This document shows positions 36,262-47,770 of a stretch of DNA of 64,000 nucleotides, in pieces (the first letter of the stretch is position 1; each line of letters starts with the position of its first letter). The notes below the pieces were generated by a model that was not told where the DNA came from, ran no database searches, and saw only the letters and a list, made by a program, of their open reading frames with translations. This stretch comes from Hyperoodon ampullatus (lineage: Eukaryota; Chordata; Mammalia; Artiodactyla; Ziphiidae), in the NCBI GenBank assembly GCA_949752795.1, contig OX457056.1, positions 95,998,942 to 96,062,941 of the forward strand, read 5' to 3'. Position numbers and translations under genes: made by a program.

Positions 36262-37197
36262 ATAAGGCACTTTAAAACCTGTCCTCCAGCTGCATCGCTC
36301 CACCCTTTTCCTTTGACCTCTCTGATCCACCAAACTGATAGGCTTCCAGTTTTCTGGATGTGCCATCTTCTCTAGACTTCTCATGTGCTGTTTCTGCTTT
36401 CTGGAATTCCCTGGAGAAACTGAGCATTCATCTTCTTCCCAAGACCCAGTTTTGTCTTTGATGGAACCCTGCCTCCTTTGCCTGTTTCCCTTCTGGGAGC
36501 TGTGCTTCTGAACCCCAGCCATGTCTGGACTCCTGCAGTTTGTTGCCAGGTCTGTCTGATGCCCATCTGCCCATGTAGACCTCTGTGTCGTCTGCTCCAG
36601 AAGTTCAGTTCCTTCTTGCTGGGCTGTCCTGGGCGGGCTCTTACCTGGACTACCTTTGCTCTGCATATGTCGTATCGTCCACGTACACATCCACACTCCA
36701 GGCTGTGTTCTCCCACAGCATCTGTAGCTGGGTTTGCCCGCCAGGGGTTCCTTCCTTTCAGTAAGCACATCACGTCCCAGCTTCCAACCTTTCCCAACAC
36801 ATCCATCCTGCCTTTACCAAGCCCTGTCTCTTTCCCTGGGGGCTTGTAGGGTAGGAGGAAAAGTAAACTCTGACTGAAGTCATTTGGGATTTGGCTGTCA
36901 GCATCTTCTCTTCTTTGGGGGTCTATTTTTAAAACATTCAGGGCTCAGGAGGAATGAAAACTTTTCCCCAAGACTAAGGCATTCTGCTCTGACCACCAGA
37001 GCATCCTGGCTCCTCCTTCAAGTCTCGGCTCAGACATCGATCTCCATGGGAAGAACATTCTCTAACCCTCAGGTCTGGCGGAGGGGCCCCTCCTGGGCAC
37101 GTTCTCCCTCTTAGCTTCATTGCACTCTATCCAACCAACAGACTGTGCAATCTCAAGGATGATGAAGGCTTTAAAAACTGATTGACTACTAATGTTG
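36262..37197. other. Upstream flank, moderately GC-rich, no gene recognised
   Basis: Overlapping frames of 182 and 141 codons on the minus strand (36220-36768 and 36381-36806) and 123 on the plus strand (36478-36849) share the same DNA. None resembles a known family, and the longest runs into the SINE at 36154-36246. Confidence 0.45.
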
Positions 37198-37262
37198 TAT
37201 CTCTAGCACTCAGCCCAGTAGGAGCATGCATGAATGAATGAATGCATGAATGAATGTCTTCT
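37198..37262 (+). repeat. L2-like 3' end with a (GAAT)n run
   Basis: ctctagcactcagcccagta then gcatgcatgaatgaatgaat resembles the end of L2. Confidence 0.5.
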
Positions 37263-37377
37263 CTCTATATCTTCCACGAGTTAGCTCTCTGTTGTCTAAG
37301 ACATCTCAGTTACCATAAATTCTTCAGACTCTTTTTTTGTGGGGAGGTCCCTTTCTTTTCTTATTCCAGTTTCCAGC

Positions 37378-37562
37378 AGTTTCTAGCTGTATGACCTTGA
37401 GTAAGTAACTTAACCTCTCTGTGCCTCAGTTTTCTCATCTATAACATGAGGAAAAGAGTGGTACATACCTCACAATGTTGTAGGAGCATCAAATGAGCTA
37501 ATGCATATTAAGCACTTAGAACAGTACCTGGGACCTAATTAACCCTCAATATATGTTATTTT
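37378..37562 (+). repeat. MIR, sense
   Basis: ttctagctgtatgaccttga, gtaacttaacctctctgtgc, ctcagttttctcatctataa and cacttagaacagtacctggg form a nearly full MIR in order. Confidence 0.85.
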
Positions 37563-38321
37563 TCTATCATTTCCTGGTGTTTTCACAGGATTACTAAAGC
37601 AACAATTTTGTCAAAATTGATAGAATAAAATATTGGTGGACATTTTCCTCTCCCTAGGTTGGCGGGAATTATGTAACATAGCTTTATTTTCCCTTCACTT
37701 TGCTTCTGCATTTGACTCCTCCTGTCTTTTTTGGAAGGACTCAGGGTACTGACGGGGATGGCTGGGTAGCTCTGTTGGTGGCCCTTGGGACCAAATGACT
37801 TTGCAGGCCACACTTAGGATATTAGTGATACCTAAGGTTTGAGACTTAAGTTTGAAGATGTTTCAAGAGTTTTACAAGGACATCCGTATTTTTTTTAAAA
37901 AAAAAGCCCTATGTGAACACTGATAAAGTTAAAATGGTGTCTGGGACAAAATGAAAACTTGTTTGTGTAGGGCTAGTGTTTCTAGCCTAACTTGCAAGAC
38001 TTACAAGCTGGATCTCTGAACCATGTGCTGATGGGAAGATCTCTAGGAAAATAGTCCATACTTCTTGAAAAGCACCGCCTCCTCTGCACCCGTGGAGTTC
38101 TTCAGTCTATGGTGTTGCCTTAGGACCTACAGAAGTGTGTGGATTCTCCTTCCTCATTCTTTTCAAATAAGCAATAAGGCAGAGGTTCCAAGGCATCAAA
38201 GGGTTTTCCTATTGCTCTTTAATTCTCTATCTCAAAGAATTGGAAATGACATTTAAATATCCCCCACACTGGTTTCAACCCCCTGCCGGTTAGATACACT
38301 TTTTTCAGAAGGCTAAATATT
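37563..38321. other. Upstream flank, nothing recognised
   Basis: Unique-looking, AT-rich sequence. Confidence 0.5.
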
Positions 38322-38338
38322 TCTAGTCCTTCACTTTT

Positions 38339-38537
38339 TTTTTTGCGGTACGCGGGCCTCTCACTGTTGTGGCCTCTCCCGTCGTGGAGCACAGGCTCCG
38401 GACGCGCAGGCTCAGCGGCCATGGCTCACGGGCCCAGCCGCTCCGCAGCATGTGGGATCTTCCCGGACCAGGGCACGAACCTATGTCCCCTGCATTGGCA
38501 GGCGGACTCTCAACCACTGCACCACCAGGGAAGCCCC
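38339..38537 (-). mobile_element. CHR-type SINE, short form
   Basis: Short T-tail, gcggtacgcgggcctctcac and end at ccaccagggaagccc. Perfect 17-bp target duplications (tctagtccttcactttt) lie at 38322-38338 and 38538-38554. Confidence 0.95.
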
Positions 38538-38554
38538 TCTAGTCCTTCACTTTT

Positions 38555-39061
38555 AAGGGCAAAGTGAACACAGAGGGTTCTGCTCACAAACAGGGGTTGA
38601 TTCAGAGGGGTTGGGGTAGGGCTGTTTTTACCTCTTTTTATTATCTCCCATGTAGCAGAAATGATGATCAGTGTCAATATCCAATCTGAATTTAATCACC
38701 CCATTTGAAGCAGGTTCATAGTTAAGTCCACCTCTGCTCTGTAGTAGCAGCATTGAACAGTGAACTGGCACAACTTTTAGGGACAGGTGTCTCCCAGGAA
38801 TTACACAAGCATTACATGTTCTACCTGTTGCAGTATTTGTCTTTTTGGAAAAGGTGCCTGCAGATCTCAGTGTAACTTGTTTAATATTCATGGATTCTCA
38901 ATTCCATCCTCTTTTCCAGAGAGAGGAAATATTAATTTCATGGTGAGTGTTAGGGGGTGGTGTCTTACCTATTTGATGAAGCAGAGCCTCCATAAGAAAA
39001 GCCAGTAGATGCTTTGGAAATGTCCTGTCATTCTGGCCTGAATAATGGAGGGGGTGGTGGT
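38555..39061. other. Upstream flank, nothing recognised
   Basis: Unique-looking sequence. Confidence 0.5.
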
Positions 39062-39632
39062 TGTATTAGTTTTCTATTGCTGCTTAACAAATTAACACAA
39101 GTTTAGCAGCTTGTAGGACTGACTGGGTCTTCTGTCTAGACTGAAATGAAAGTGTGCGTTGGTTTGGGTTCGTATGGAATCCATAAGAGGGGCTGGGGGA
39201 AGAATCCACTTCCAAGATCATTCAGGTTGTTGGCAAAACCCAGTTCCTGTGGTTGTAGGACTGAAGTCCCCACTTTCTTGCTGGTTGTTGGCTGGTCAGC
39301 TCTCTGGTCCTTGCCTGTGGCCCCCTCCATCTTCAAAGCCAGTAATAGCATAGTCAGATCCTTCTAGTGATTCAAGTCTCTCAGACGTCCTCTTCTGCCA
39401 CAGAACACTCTCTGCCTTTAAAGGGTTCATTTGATTGGACTAGGCTCATCTGGACAATCTCCCTTTTGATTAATTCAAAGTCAATTAATCAGTAATAATT
39501 TAATTATATTTTCAAAATCTCTTTTGCCAGGTAATATAACGTAATCAGGGGCATGATATCTCATCATATTTACAGTCCTGGAGATTAGGGTGGGAAATCT
39601 TGGATGGTCAGTTTGGAATTCTGTCTATCACA
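39062..39632 (-). mobile_element. MaLR-type solo LTR relic, antisense
   Basis: Starts tgtattagttttctattgct and ends ttctgtctatcaca, with ccctccatcttcaaagccag inside, as in MLT1-type LTRs on the minus strand. The ends are TG and CA. Five-base flanks gtggt and gttgt differ at one position and may be the target duplication. Non-coding; the frames inside are chance. Confidence 0.65.
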
Positions 39633-40826
39633 GTTGTCAAGTATTGTTTTCTGAAATTAGCTCTTCACTGAAGCCAAGCTTCTGTGACTTTCTTTTCTTT
39701 CTTTTATGTGTCTGTGAACCTTGCAGTTTGTTGCCTGTTCCCTGTCTTATCGATGTGGTTCAAAGAGGGTGCCAACCTCCCAGGGCACTGATTCCTGGGG
39801 TTCTCTATTGGTTTTGGACTTTGAGGTTTGGTGTTCCAAGCACCCATCTTTGCTTGGACCACCCAAGGAGAGCTATGAGAAGCAAATAGCAGTCAACAGA
39901 ACCAGGGCCAGCCTCCAAACCTGAGCGTTTTTAGTTTTACAAGGAAATAAGAAATTGCTGCTGTATTCACAGACCAACAATTATCTCATTAAATAACTTC
40001 TCAGACCTTGATTTAGCCATTATGAAAGATGTTTTGGTAAAGAACATCTGGTGTTGTTTTCAATTAAATATTGTACCACTAAACTTTGATTAAAAACTGA
40101 TTTAAAATTTTAATAGCCCCTTCTTTAGAAGATGGCTAAATGCAAAAAAGAAAAATGTCACTTATTAAATTGTTCCCTCCCCCGCCCTTTGTTGCTCTAT
40201 TTTATCCGGATTCCTATTAATGACTGTTTAAAACCCACGCAATTTTGGATGCAGTAAATCTAGATGCATAAATAAGATTACCATACCAATACTGCTGTTC
40301 TCACTCTTTTCCTATTGGTACCTCATTTTATTTTTATGCTTTAATTAAATTGAGTATATTTTATGTTTCAGTTTGCTTTGAAACAACTGCAGTGCCTATA
40401 ATTGACACTATTTCATCCTTGTTAGAAAGTGCTGAGTTGAATTAAACACATCAGTTCCATTTCCTTTTACATTTACTCTGTGAAAAAGCCAAGACAGAAA
40501 TAATATGAACTGTATTTCTTTTCCAAGTTGCACTGATAGGTGAAAATAACTAACCGCCTAGTAGTTACTAATAAAGACTGAAATGAAATCTTTACTGTTA
40601 GCATACTCTTATCTATGTAAAAATATTTAGTGGTATAAGGTAATTTTACTTAGTAATTTTTCCCAGATGATATGTAACAAACAACAAACACATTATTGCT
40701 CTTTCATGTACTCCACATAAAACATAAATCTTCAAGCACATATTTTAATATATTTTTACTTAAGATATCATGTCTAGCCTAAGTATTTTTGGTGGGGAAA
40801 TGACATTACGCCATGTTTCTGAAGAG
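39633..40826. other. AT-rich upstream stretch free of recognised repeats
   Basis: More than 1 kb with no transposon I can name in an otherwise repeat-dense flank. No open frame of note beyond a cysteine-containing 99-codon frame at 39590-39889 without family match. Possible conserved noncoding sequence (inference). Confidence 0.4.
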
Positions 40827-41048
40827 CAGCCTTGGCAAGATTTTTTTTGGTTAAGGGCCACATAGGAAATATTTTCAACTTTATGGACAATATGATCTCG
40901 AAACTATATAACTCTGCTGTTGTAGCATGAAAGCAGCCAGAGATGATAGGTAAACAAATGAATGTGGCTGTGTTCCAATAAAACTTTATTGAAAAAAACA
41001 GGTGGTGGGCCCCGGGTTTGACCCATGGGCTATAGTTTGCTGACCCTG
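40827..41048. mobile_element. hAT-Charlie-type non-autonomous DNA transposon relic
   Basis: ggttaagggccacatagg, then gaatgtggctgtgttccaat, aaaactttattgaaaaa and ggctatagtttgctgaccct form a well-known mammalian hAT repeat in order. The ends CAG and CTG are visible; target duplications are not. Confidence 0.7.
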
Positions 41049-41323
41049 ACTATCGAGGATAATGACCAAGCACTGGCTAATGTAAACAGCTGAGAATGAT
41101 CAATAGGTCAATTCATGGATTAGGGTCTTGATTAGGGTCCAAATTTTTATCATAGATTTTTTTTGCTTGTCTTGCAATAGTTTGTCTTAATTTAATCTGT
41201 TGATTCCCTCATTGGAATTCCCCCCCCATCTTGTATTTAAAGTGGGAACCTAGGCTCATCGACATTTCCACAAATCTAAATTAAGTCAATGAATAATTAT
41301 CCTGATTAAAAATTTCTCTTCTC

Positions 41324-41520
41324 GGGCTTCCCTGGTGGCTCAGTGGTTGAGAGCCCGCCTGCCGATGCAGGGGACACGGGTTCATGCCCCGGTCCGGGAG
41401 GATCCCACATGCCGTGGAGCAGCTGGGCCCATGAGCCATGGCCGCTGAGCCTGTGCTCCGCAACGGGAGAGGCCACAACAGTGAGAGGCCCGCATCCAGC
41501 AAAAAAAAATAAATAAATAA
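41324..41520 (+). mobile_element. CHR-type SINE, short form, with a 15-bp internal deletion
   Basis: Begins gggcttccctggtggctcag. Perfect 16-bp duplications (aaaaatttctcttctc) lie at 41308-41323 and 41521-41536. It lacks 15 bp that the other copies have between two GAGCCT repeats, leaving a single GAGCCT at 41447-41452. Confidence 0.93.
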
Positions 41521-41728
41521 AAAAATTTCTCTTCTCTGTTGGTTCAGACTATAATGATAGCATATTTATCTTACACACAAACTTGGCTTAAGTCAGGCCA
41601 GACTTTGCAAGTCTCAGTTCATATGACTGTATTTTAGATTTAGTGCCAGTTTTGGGTGGGAAGAGGGTCAAGCAGAGAGAAGAAGCCAGGAAGCATTTCT
41701 TGAATGGAATTTGGGAACTGGATACTGT

Positions 41729-41734
<6 letters not shown>

Positions 41735-41759
<25 letters not shown>

Positions 41760-41950
41760 GTGGTACGCGGGCCTCTCACTGTTGTGGCCTCTCCCGTTGC
41801 GGAGCACAGGCTCCGGATGCGCAGGCTCAGCAGCCATGGCTCACGGGCCCAGCCGCTCCGCGGCATATGGGATCCTCCCAGACCGGGGCACGAACCCGTA
41901 TCCCCTGCATCGGCAGGCGGACTCTCAACCACTGCGCCACCAGGGAGGCC
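41735..41950 (-). mobile_element. CHR-type SINE, short form, 'catatg' subgroup
   Basis: Perfect 17-bp duplications (ctggatactgttatttt) lie at 41718-41734 and 41951-41967. It shares diagnostic variants with the copies at 45388 and 47545: ccagggaggcc at the 5' end, gtatcccc and gcatatgggatcctcc. Confidence 0.95.
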
Positions 41951-42459
41951 CTGGATACTGTTATTTTGCTAATAACAAACAGGAAAGATATTTCTCCTTG
42001 CCTCTTGTTCGTGATGATGGATTTCCCCTCACATACAAATGTGCCTGTAAAACGTGATAGGTGCCTGGCCCATGCTCATGTGATGCTCCCATAGTGCTTT
42101 TGCTGCCCGTTGCTTTCTGTGGGCACAGCATTCTTATTCACGAGCAGCTACTGACTTCTATGTCAATTGCTTTGTGGCAGAATAGCTGCCTCCTGGTCTG
42201 TAGTTGCTGACACAAATGTTATTTAATAAGGGCATATTGCCTTAATGAAAAGTCAGATTCTGGACCATGTTAATTTTCAGAGAAGCATGCATCTGGCCTG
42301 ACAAATAACTTTCCTGTATGACTGGACTGAGGTGGCCTACACAGAAACAAAGCAACCTGTAAAGCACTAATATTTTTTCATGCAGGTAACATTGCCTTAC
42401 ATTTTTAAACCATACAGTGTTAAATATCAATCTGCAACAGGTTGGGGGAAGGCATTAAT

Positions 42460-42690
42460 AATACTTATACCCACCATTTCCTTGAGGGTCCACTATGCTC
42501 TAGGAATTGTAAACATGTTTTCTCTAATCCTTATGAGGTTCATCATACGAGGTAGGAATTATTAGCACCAACTCACCTGCATGGAGGCTCAGAGATTTTA
42601 AGTGACTCGTGGAAGATGGCAAAGCTGGTAAATGGTGGAGTTGGAATTCATGCTCAGCCTGCTTTGGAACCAAAGCCCTTGTCTTTCTCT
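42460..42690 (-). repeat. MIR, antisense
   Basis: ggtccactatgctctaggaa, ctctaatccttatgaggttc, ggaggctcagagattttaag and gttggaattcatgctcagcc are the antisense order of MIR. Confidence 0.75.
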
Positions 42691-42719
42691 TATGCTAGGT
42701 GTTTTGATACAGCTTCAGG

Positions 42720-42850
42720 CCAGTAGTTTTCCATGACCACACCCTACCTCAGAGCAGTTAAGTCACAATCACTAGATTGGGGTCTGGACTTTGGTAGTTT
42801 TCAAAAGTACTCCAGGTGATGTTAATCATTGGTCCAGGGGTGCAATCTAG
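42720..42850 (-). mobile_element. MER5A-type hAT relic, antisense
   Basis: ccagtagttttccatgacca, then gtactccaggtgatgttaat and a degraded end, follow MER5A in reverse. Confidence 0.5.
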
Positions 42851-43825
42851 AGACACCTGTATTTGGGTAAAGGCTGGGCTTATCCTGGTTGTTAAATGGG
42901 CACAGTGTTATCCCTGGCTGCTTCTTTCCATGTCAGTTTGTGCTGCCACAGCATTCTCCAGTGGCCTCCTTCAGGAAGGAGGCCACCTGGCATGGATGTC
43001 ATGCTTTATCCCCATCTTACTGTGAATAAGTCTTTGGGTTACCACTGCTTGGGTTCTTTGTGTGGCATTTTATTACCTGATTCTTGCCTTTCTCTTAGAA
43101 AGAAGCCTGGAGTAAGTTCCTAATAGAAGTTAAAACAAGGTGGCCCCTTGGGAGAAAGGAGTGACTAATTTAGAATTGCAGAATCTGGAAAAGGAGTAAA
43201 ATCTGAGTTGAATTCTGAAGTGAGGCTATAACATCTATAGACTGGTAGTGGGGCTGGGCTAGTTGGGGCAGGCTTTTCTGGCAGAGAGGGAACAGCTTGA
43301 GGCAAGATCTGGAAGCAGGGGATACAGGGTGACCTAACAAAAATTTTGGAGTGCCTAATTTGAGCCAGGTGTCTGCATGGTGAGTGGCTCACGTGAATGG
43401 GATAGAGAATGGGTTGCACACACAGTTGTTCACACATGTGGGTAATGAGAGGTAACTCTGCAAAGTGGCCAGCTCTCTCTGAGACAGGTTTCAGTATCTT
43501 CTTCATCCATAGAGCCCTTCAGAGACCCAGCACCTCCCATTCTCTTGGAAAGGGTTGTCTATGACTCCTCCCCTGTGACCTGGCTGATCGGACCAAGGAC
43601 AGATGCCATAACTAAAGACACAAGTCCAGAGCACCAACCAGATGATCTCTCTTGGGAATTTGAACCAATGATCACAGAGATTTTCACAGCAGAGGGCACT
43701 GGTGTGAATGATCATGCACTTACAGAGTGTTACCCGCCTCATGCTGTTTTAGGGCCTAAGACAACAGTGATGCACAGGAGAAAGTGCTATTCTCATCGAG
43801 CTGATGTCAAAGTAGGGAAACGGCC
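42851..43825. other. Upstream flank, no gene recognised
   Basis: Unique-looking sequence. Contains a CTCF-like motif at 43686-43699. Overlapping frames on both strands around 43165-43847 match nothing known. Confidence 0.45.
43686..43699 (+). promoter_or_regulatory. CTCF-like motif
   Basis: ACAGCAGAGGGCAC matches the CTCF core CCASYAGRKGGCRS at 13 of 14 positions (first base differs). Occupancy is unknown. Confidence 0.4.
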
Positions 43826-44185
43826 TAGTCAGTTTGGGCTGCTATAAAAAAGTACCATAGATTGAGTGGCTTATAAACAACAGAAATTTATTTTTCTCAG
43901 TTCTAGAGGCTTGGAGTCTGAGATTAGAGTGCCAGAGTGGTCACGCTCTGGTGAGGACCTGCTTCTTGGTTTGCAGACAGCTGTCTTTTAGTTGTATCCT
44001 CACATGGTGGAAAGAGGGCTAGGTAGCTCTTTGGCTTCTTCTTATAAGGGCACTAATCCCACTCATGATGGCTCCACCCTCATGGCCTAATTACATATCA
44101 AAGGCCCCACTTCTAAATAACATCACATGGGGGGTTCAGTTTCAACATACGAATTGTGAGGGCAACACAAACATTTGATACATTG
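43826..44185 (-). mobile_element. MaLR-type LTR relic, antisense
   Basis: tagtcagtttgggctgctat, ataaacaacagaaatttatt, aagggcactaatcccactca and ggtccac-like blocks follow a MaLR-type LTR on the minus strand. Non-coding. Confidence 0.6.
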
Positions 44186-44472
44186 CAGTGATAAAGGCAA
44201 TGGTATGATAAAACAGGGTCATCTGATAGAGTATAACTGGGTGAGACAGATAGCACCATATAGGGGGGTCAAGGAAGGCCTTTCCAAGAAGGTGACAACA
44301 CTGTTGGGCCGGGAGACCATGGCCACAAACAGGAAAATAGTTGACAGGTGGAGGAGTCCATGAGGGAACCAGAGATGGGAGGGGCTATGAGGTCCCTGAG
44401 GGGTTTAGGGAGGCCACAGGTGATTCCTGGTGGACCCCTGGTTGTTTTGAGCCTCTTTGCATTCCTTCAATA

Positions 44473-44478
<6 letters not shown>

Positions 44479-44560
<82 letters not shown>
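44479..44560. repeat. (CA)41 microsatellite
   Basis: Uninterrupted AC dinucleotides for 82 bp. It generates the poly-Thr-His and poly-Val-Cys runs in the frames on the two strands, which are not proteins. Likely highly polymorphic. Confidence 0.98.
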
Positions 44561-44563
<3 letters not shown>

Positions 44564-45371
44564 CTTTTGAGCTAGCTTGAATGGGTCTCCCATCTTGCAA
44601 GCCAAAGCGCTTCAACGAAGAACAGGGATAAATGGAGGAAGATTCTGAATGGCCGTCTGCAGTTTTGGACTTTGTCTCTGAAAGGGTTTTTGAGCAGTGA
44701 AGAGCGTTGTCTTCATGCTCTGGTGTCAGGGAAAACATTCCTTTTTCAAGAGTGGAAAGCTTCTGATTATACTGAAGCATGCATTCCTCTGCCAACTGCT
44801 GGAACAAGAAAAACCACCACCACCGTCCTGACTGCCAGCAGTCTGCCCAGCCAACACATGTTCTCAATGTCTGTGTGTCGTGTTTAGCTTAGCTAGGCAG
44901 CTCCAACAGCACCTGGGGTGCAAAAACATCCTGAATTTCTCCAAACACCACAGCGGGGCTGCTTAAACAGCACAATATTCAGGAAATAGTCATTATCTCC
45001 ACACCTCCTGATTCCAGTGGGTGGATTATTGGATGAGCTTCAGAGGGCAGCTCCAATGACTGCCAAGTCCTACCCGCCTATATCTCCCATCCACGTGGAT
45101 ATGCTGCCAGCGGGGAGGTGGGCGTGATGGAACCAGGCTGCTCCTCAGGATGTTGGAGAAGAATTTGGGCTGGATTCTTTCCTCCTGTGTGGGGTCCTCT
45201 CTGCACATCAAATGAACTGTCTGCATCAGCACAAAAAATGGGTGCAGATTTGTGAGGGAAGGGGAAGTGACTGTTGTTTTTGCACATCTTTTCCACAGGG
45301 GCTACTTTGGCCAATTACAAGTGGGGAAAGGTGGAGGTAGGCGGAAGTCTCGTTTCTCTTCACTTCCTCAG
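44561..45371. other. Upstream flank, nothing recognised
   Basis: Unique-looking sequence of moderate GC. Confidence 0.5.
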
Positions 45372-45387
45372 AAAAGAAAGAGGATAC

Positions 45388-45578
45388 GGGGCCTCCCTGG
45401 TGGCGCAGTGGTTGAGAGTCCGCCTGCCGATGCAGGGGATACGGGTTCGTGCCCCGGTCTGGGAGGATCCCATATGCCGCGGAGCGGCTGGGCCCATGAG
45501 CCATGGCCGCTGAGCCTGCGCATCCGGAGCCTGTGCTCCACAACGGGAGAGGCCACAACAGTGAGAGGCCCGCGTACC

Positions 45579-45606
<28 letters not shown>
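45388..45606 (+). mobile_element. CHR-type SINE, short form, 'catatg' subgroup
   Basis: Begins ggcctccctggtggcgcagt and ends in a pure A-tail of about 29 bases. Perfect 16-bp duplications (aaaagaaagaggatac) lie at 45372-45387 and 45607-45622. The intact A-tail and perfect duplications make it one of the youngest insertions here. Confidence 0.95.
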
Positions 45607-45612
<6 letters not shown>

Positions 45613-45622
45613 AAGAGGATAC

Positions 45623-47530
45623 ACTGTCAGCCATCACCTGGTGTCGTCTTCCCTTCATTTCCTCTTTCCTTTCCATATCTGGCAGCTATCAAAGCTGACC
45701 TCAGAGGGAAAGCAATTGTTATGAGTTTGGGCTGGATGAGGTTCTCATTAGGGAAACATAGGTTGGTAGTCAATAACTATGTGAGACTTCAAAAATACTC
45801 TTCATTTTACCACTATGTATTGTCACCCTCTGGTGTACCCTGATGTGCACGCCTATGCTTTTGTGGTTTTTAAACTTTACTTAAAAGTCAAGCCCTTTAT
45901 TCATGTGAATTTTATAAAGCTGGATTAGGAAACAGGTCAGCTGAGCTACTTCCTAGGGAGGCAACTATAAGGGATTCTGGAATAAATCAGAAATATTGTA
46001 CTTTTAAACTCTGGTTTCCACCTGCTATTATCTTCAAAAGCGTCAAAATGTACACTGTTCCTAATCCTAGTGAAGCAGAAGCCTTCGTGTGGAAAGAAAA
46101 GCAAAAACACTAAACACTCTTTGAAGGTGGCGGCCAATTTTGTCTGAATGTTTTTGTGACTCTGTGAAGTTCAGTCGGCCCCAATCAAGCCTAGCCAGCC
46201 AGCCAGCAACCAGCCAAAATTCTGAAACCCAACAGCACTCACTTCGTCCCACTTACTGAGAACAAATGATTTATTTTATCACATAAATTTTAAGACCTTT
46301 AATGTCTCCTAAAATATATCTGGTTTGGCTACACCCAGATTTACAGACTAAATAAGATCAAAGATTTCAGAAAACAGAATGTTCTGTTAACAAGAACAAC
46401 AAAACAAAACAGGATAAAAGCACATTGAAAAAGCCATGTAGGCTCCTTCTATCCCAGTGAGTCTGAAGAGCGGGGTACGAGTGCACAGTGCTTAGCAGTT
46501 AAGAATAATGGAAAAATCAGTGAAACGAAAGACAACTGCAAATAAGTTAAAGTATTATGTTAATGATAAGTATATGGAATCGCCTGTTGTTCTGATAAAA
46601 ACGTATATAATTTTTATCAACAGAAGTCAGTTCATTTCTTTCTCCTCTCACCATATAGGCTCACTCGATGTTTAAAGAATTGGCAGTAACCATTAGCCAG
46701 GCCAGAGAACCCATATGCACCCGACTAGCCTGATTAGGCGGAATTGTAATATATGTTGAATGAGGGTAAGGCCTCTCTGGTTGAAGTGGGAGCCAGGAGA
46801 CCCACAGCTGACCTTCTCCTCCTTCCCTGCAGCTACTCTGTTCAATCATTGTCTGATGGTTCCTAATCTTCATCTCTTTCTCTACATTCACCAGTCCATA
46901 CTGACTCCATTCTTGTATTTTCCGCCACCTCTCAGCTGGTAGTCCCCAGATGCCAGTGCTCAGAGCAGCCCTGGCCCCTGACAAAGTTCATACTATACAC
47001 GGCGAGTGGTGAAAGAAAACATAAGCACCCTGTAGGGAGTTTTTGCAAAGCCAAGTTAATCAATATAAAACATTTTCTTTCATCATGGGATAATGTCTAC
47101 CATACCTGTATGTCTGTTAAAAAGTTCTTTCTTTTATGAAATAATGAGGATAGCAGATTAAATAAATAATCATTTGGGAGGCTAAATATAAAATTATTAG
47201 CCCTGTGTTAGTTCTCAGAATTTTTATTAAAATTGTACTTGTCTGTAAAATTCTAAAATCTGGGCACCACTGTCTTAAGGTGCATTTTAAAGATGCTCTA
47301 TGTTTTATTGGAAAAAAAGGAAATAGGTCTTTCTTTCTGATTACAGTGTTACACGTTTATTAGAAAATTTAGAAAATAAAGATATGATAGAACTGGTGAC
47401 ACAAAAAGTATTAACGGGTAAGTAATCACAGCTTTCCCCACTCCCTCCTTTTCTGAGAAGGCTCAGCTCTAACATCTTGCTGTGCTAATTGAGGAAATGT
47501 GAGGCTGCAGAACTGGAAAGAAGAGAGAGA
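45623..47530. other. Upstream flank, nothing recognised
   Basis: Largely unique, AT-rich sequence. A short L1M-like piece may lie near 47340-47400. Confidence 0.45.
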
Positions 47531-47544
47531 CTAGACTGTTTTTT

Positions 47545-47756
47545 TTTTTTTTTTTTTTTTTTTTTGCAGTACGCGGGCCTCTCACTGTTGTGGCCTCTCC
47601 CGTTGTGGAGCACAGGCTCCGGATGCGCAGGCTCAGTGGCCATGGCTCACGGGCCCAGCCGCTCCGCAGCATATGGGATCCTCCCGGACCGGGGCACGAA
47701 CCCGTATCCCCTGCATCGGCAGGCGGACTCTCAACCACTGCGCCACCAGGGAGGCC
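47545..47756 (-). mobile_element. CHR-type SINE, short form, 'catatg' subgroup
   Basis: T-tail, gcagtacgcgggcctctcac and end at ccaccagggaggcc. Duplications ctagactgtttttt and ctagactggttttt lie at 47531-47544 and 47757-47770 (one mismatch). Confidence 0.94.
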
Positions 47757-47770
47757 CTAGACTGGTTTTT

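Noticed and set aside
36220..36849. Cluster of overlapping 123-182 codon frames
   Set aside because: Frames on both strands compete for the same DNA, none shows a known domain, and one runs into a SINE.
41938..41950. CTCF-like ccaccaggga core in the SINE heads
   Set aside because: Best copies match only 12 of 14 core positions, with mismatches in the critical GGC part.
44341..44867. Thr-His and Val-Cys repeat proteins on the two strands
   Set aside because: They are translations of the (CA)41 microsatellite.
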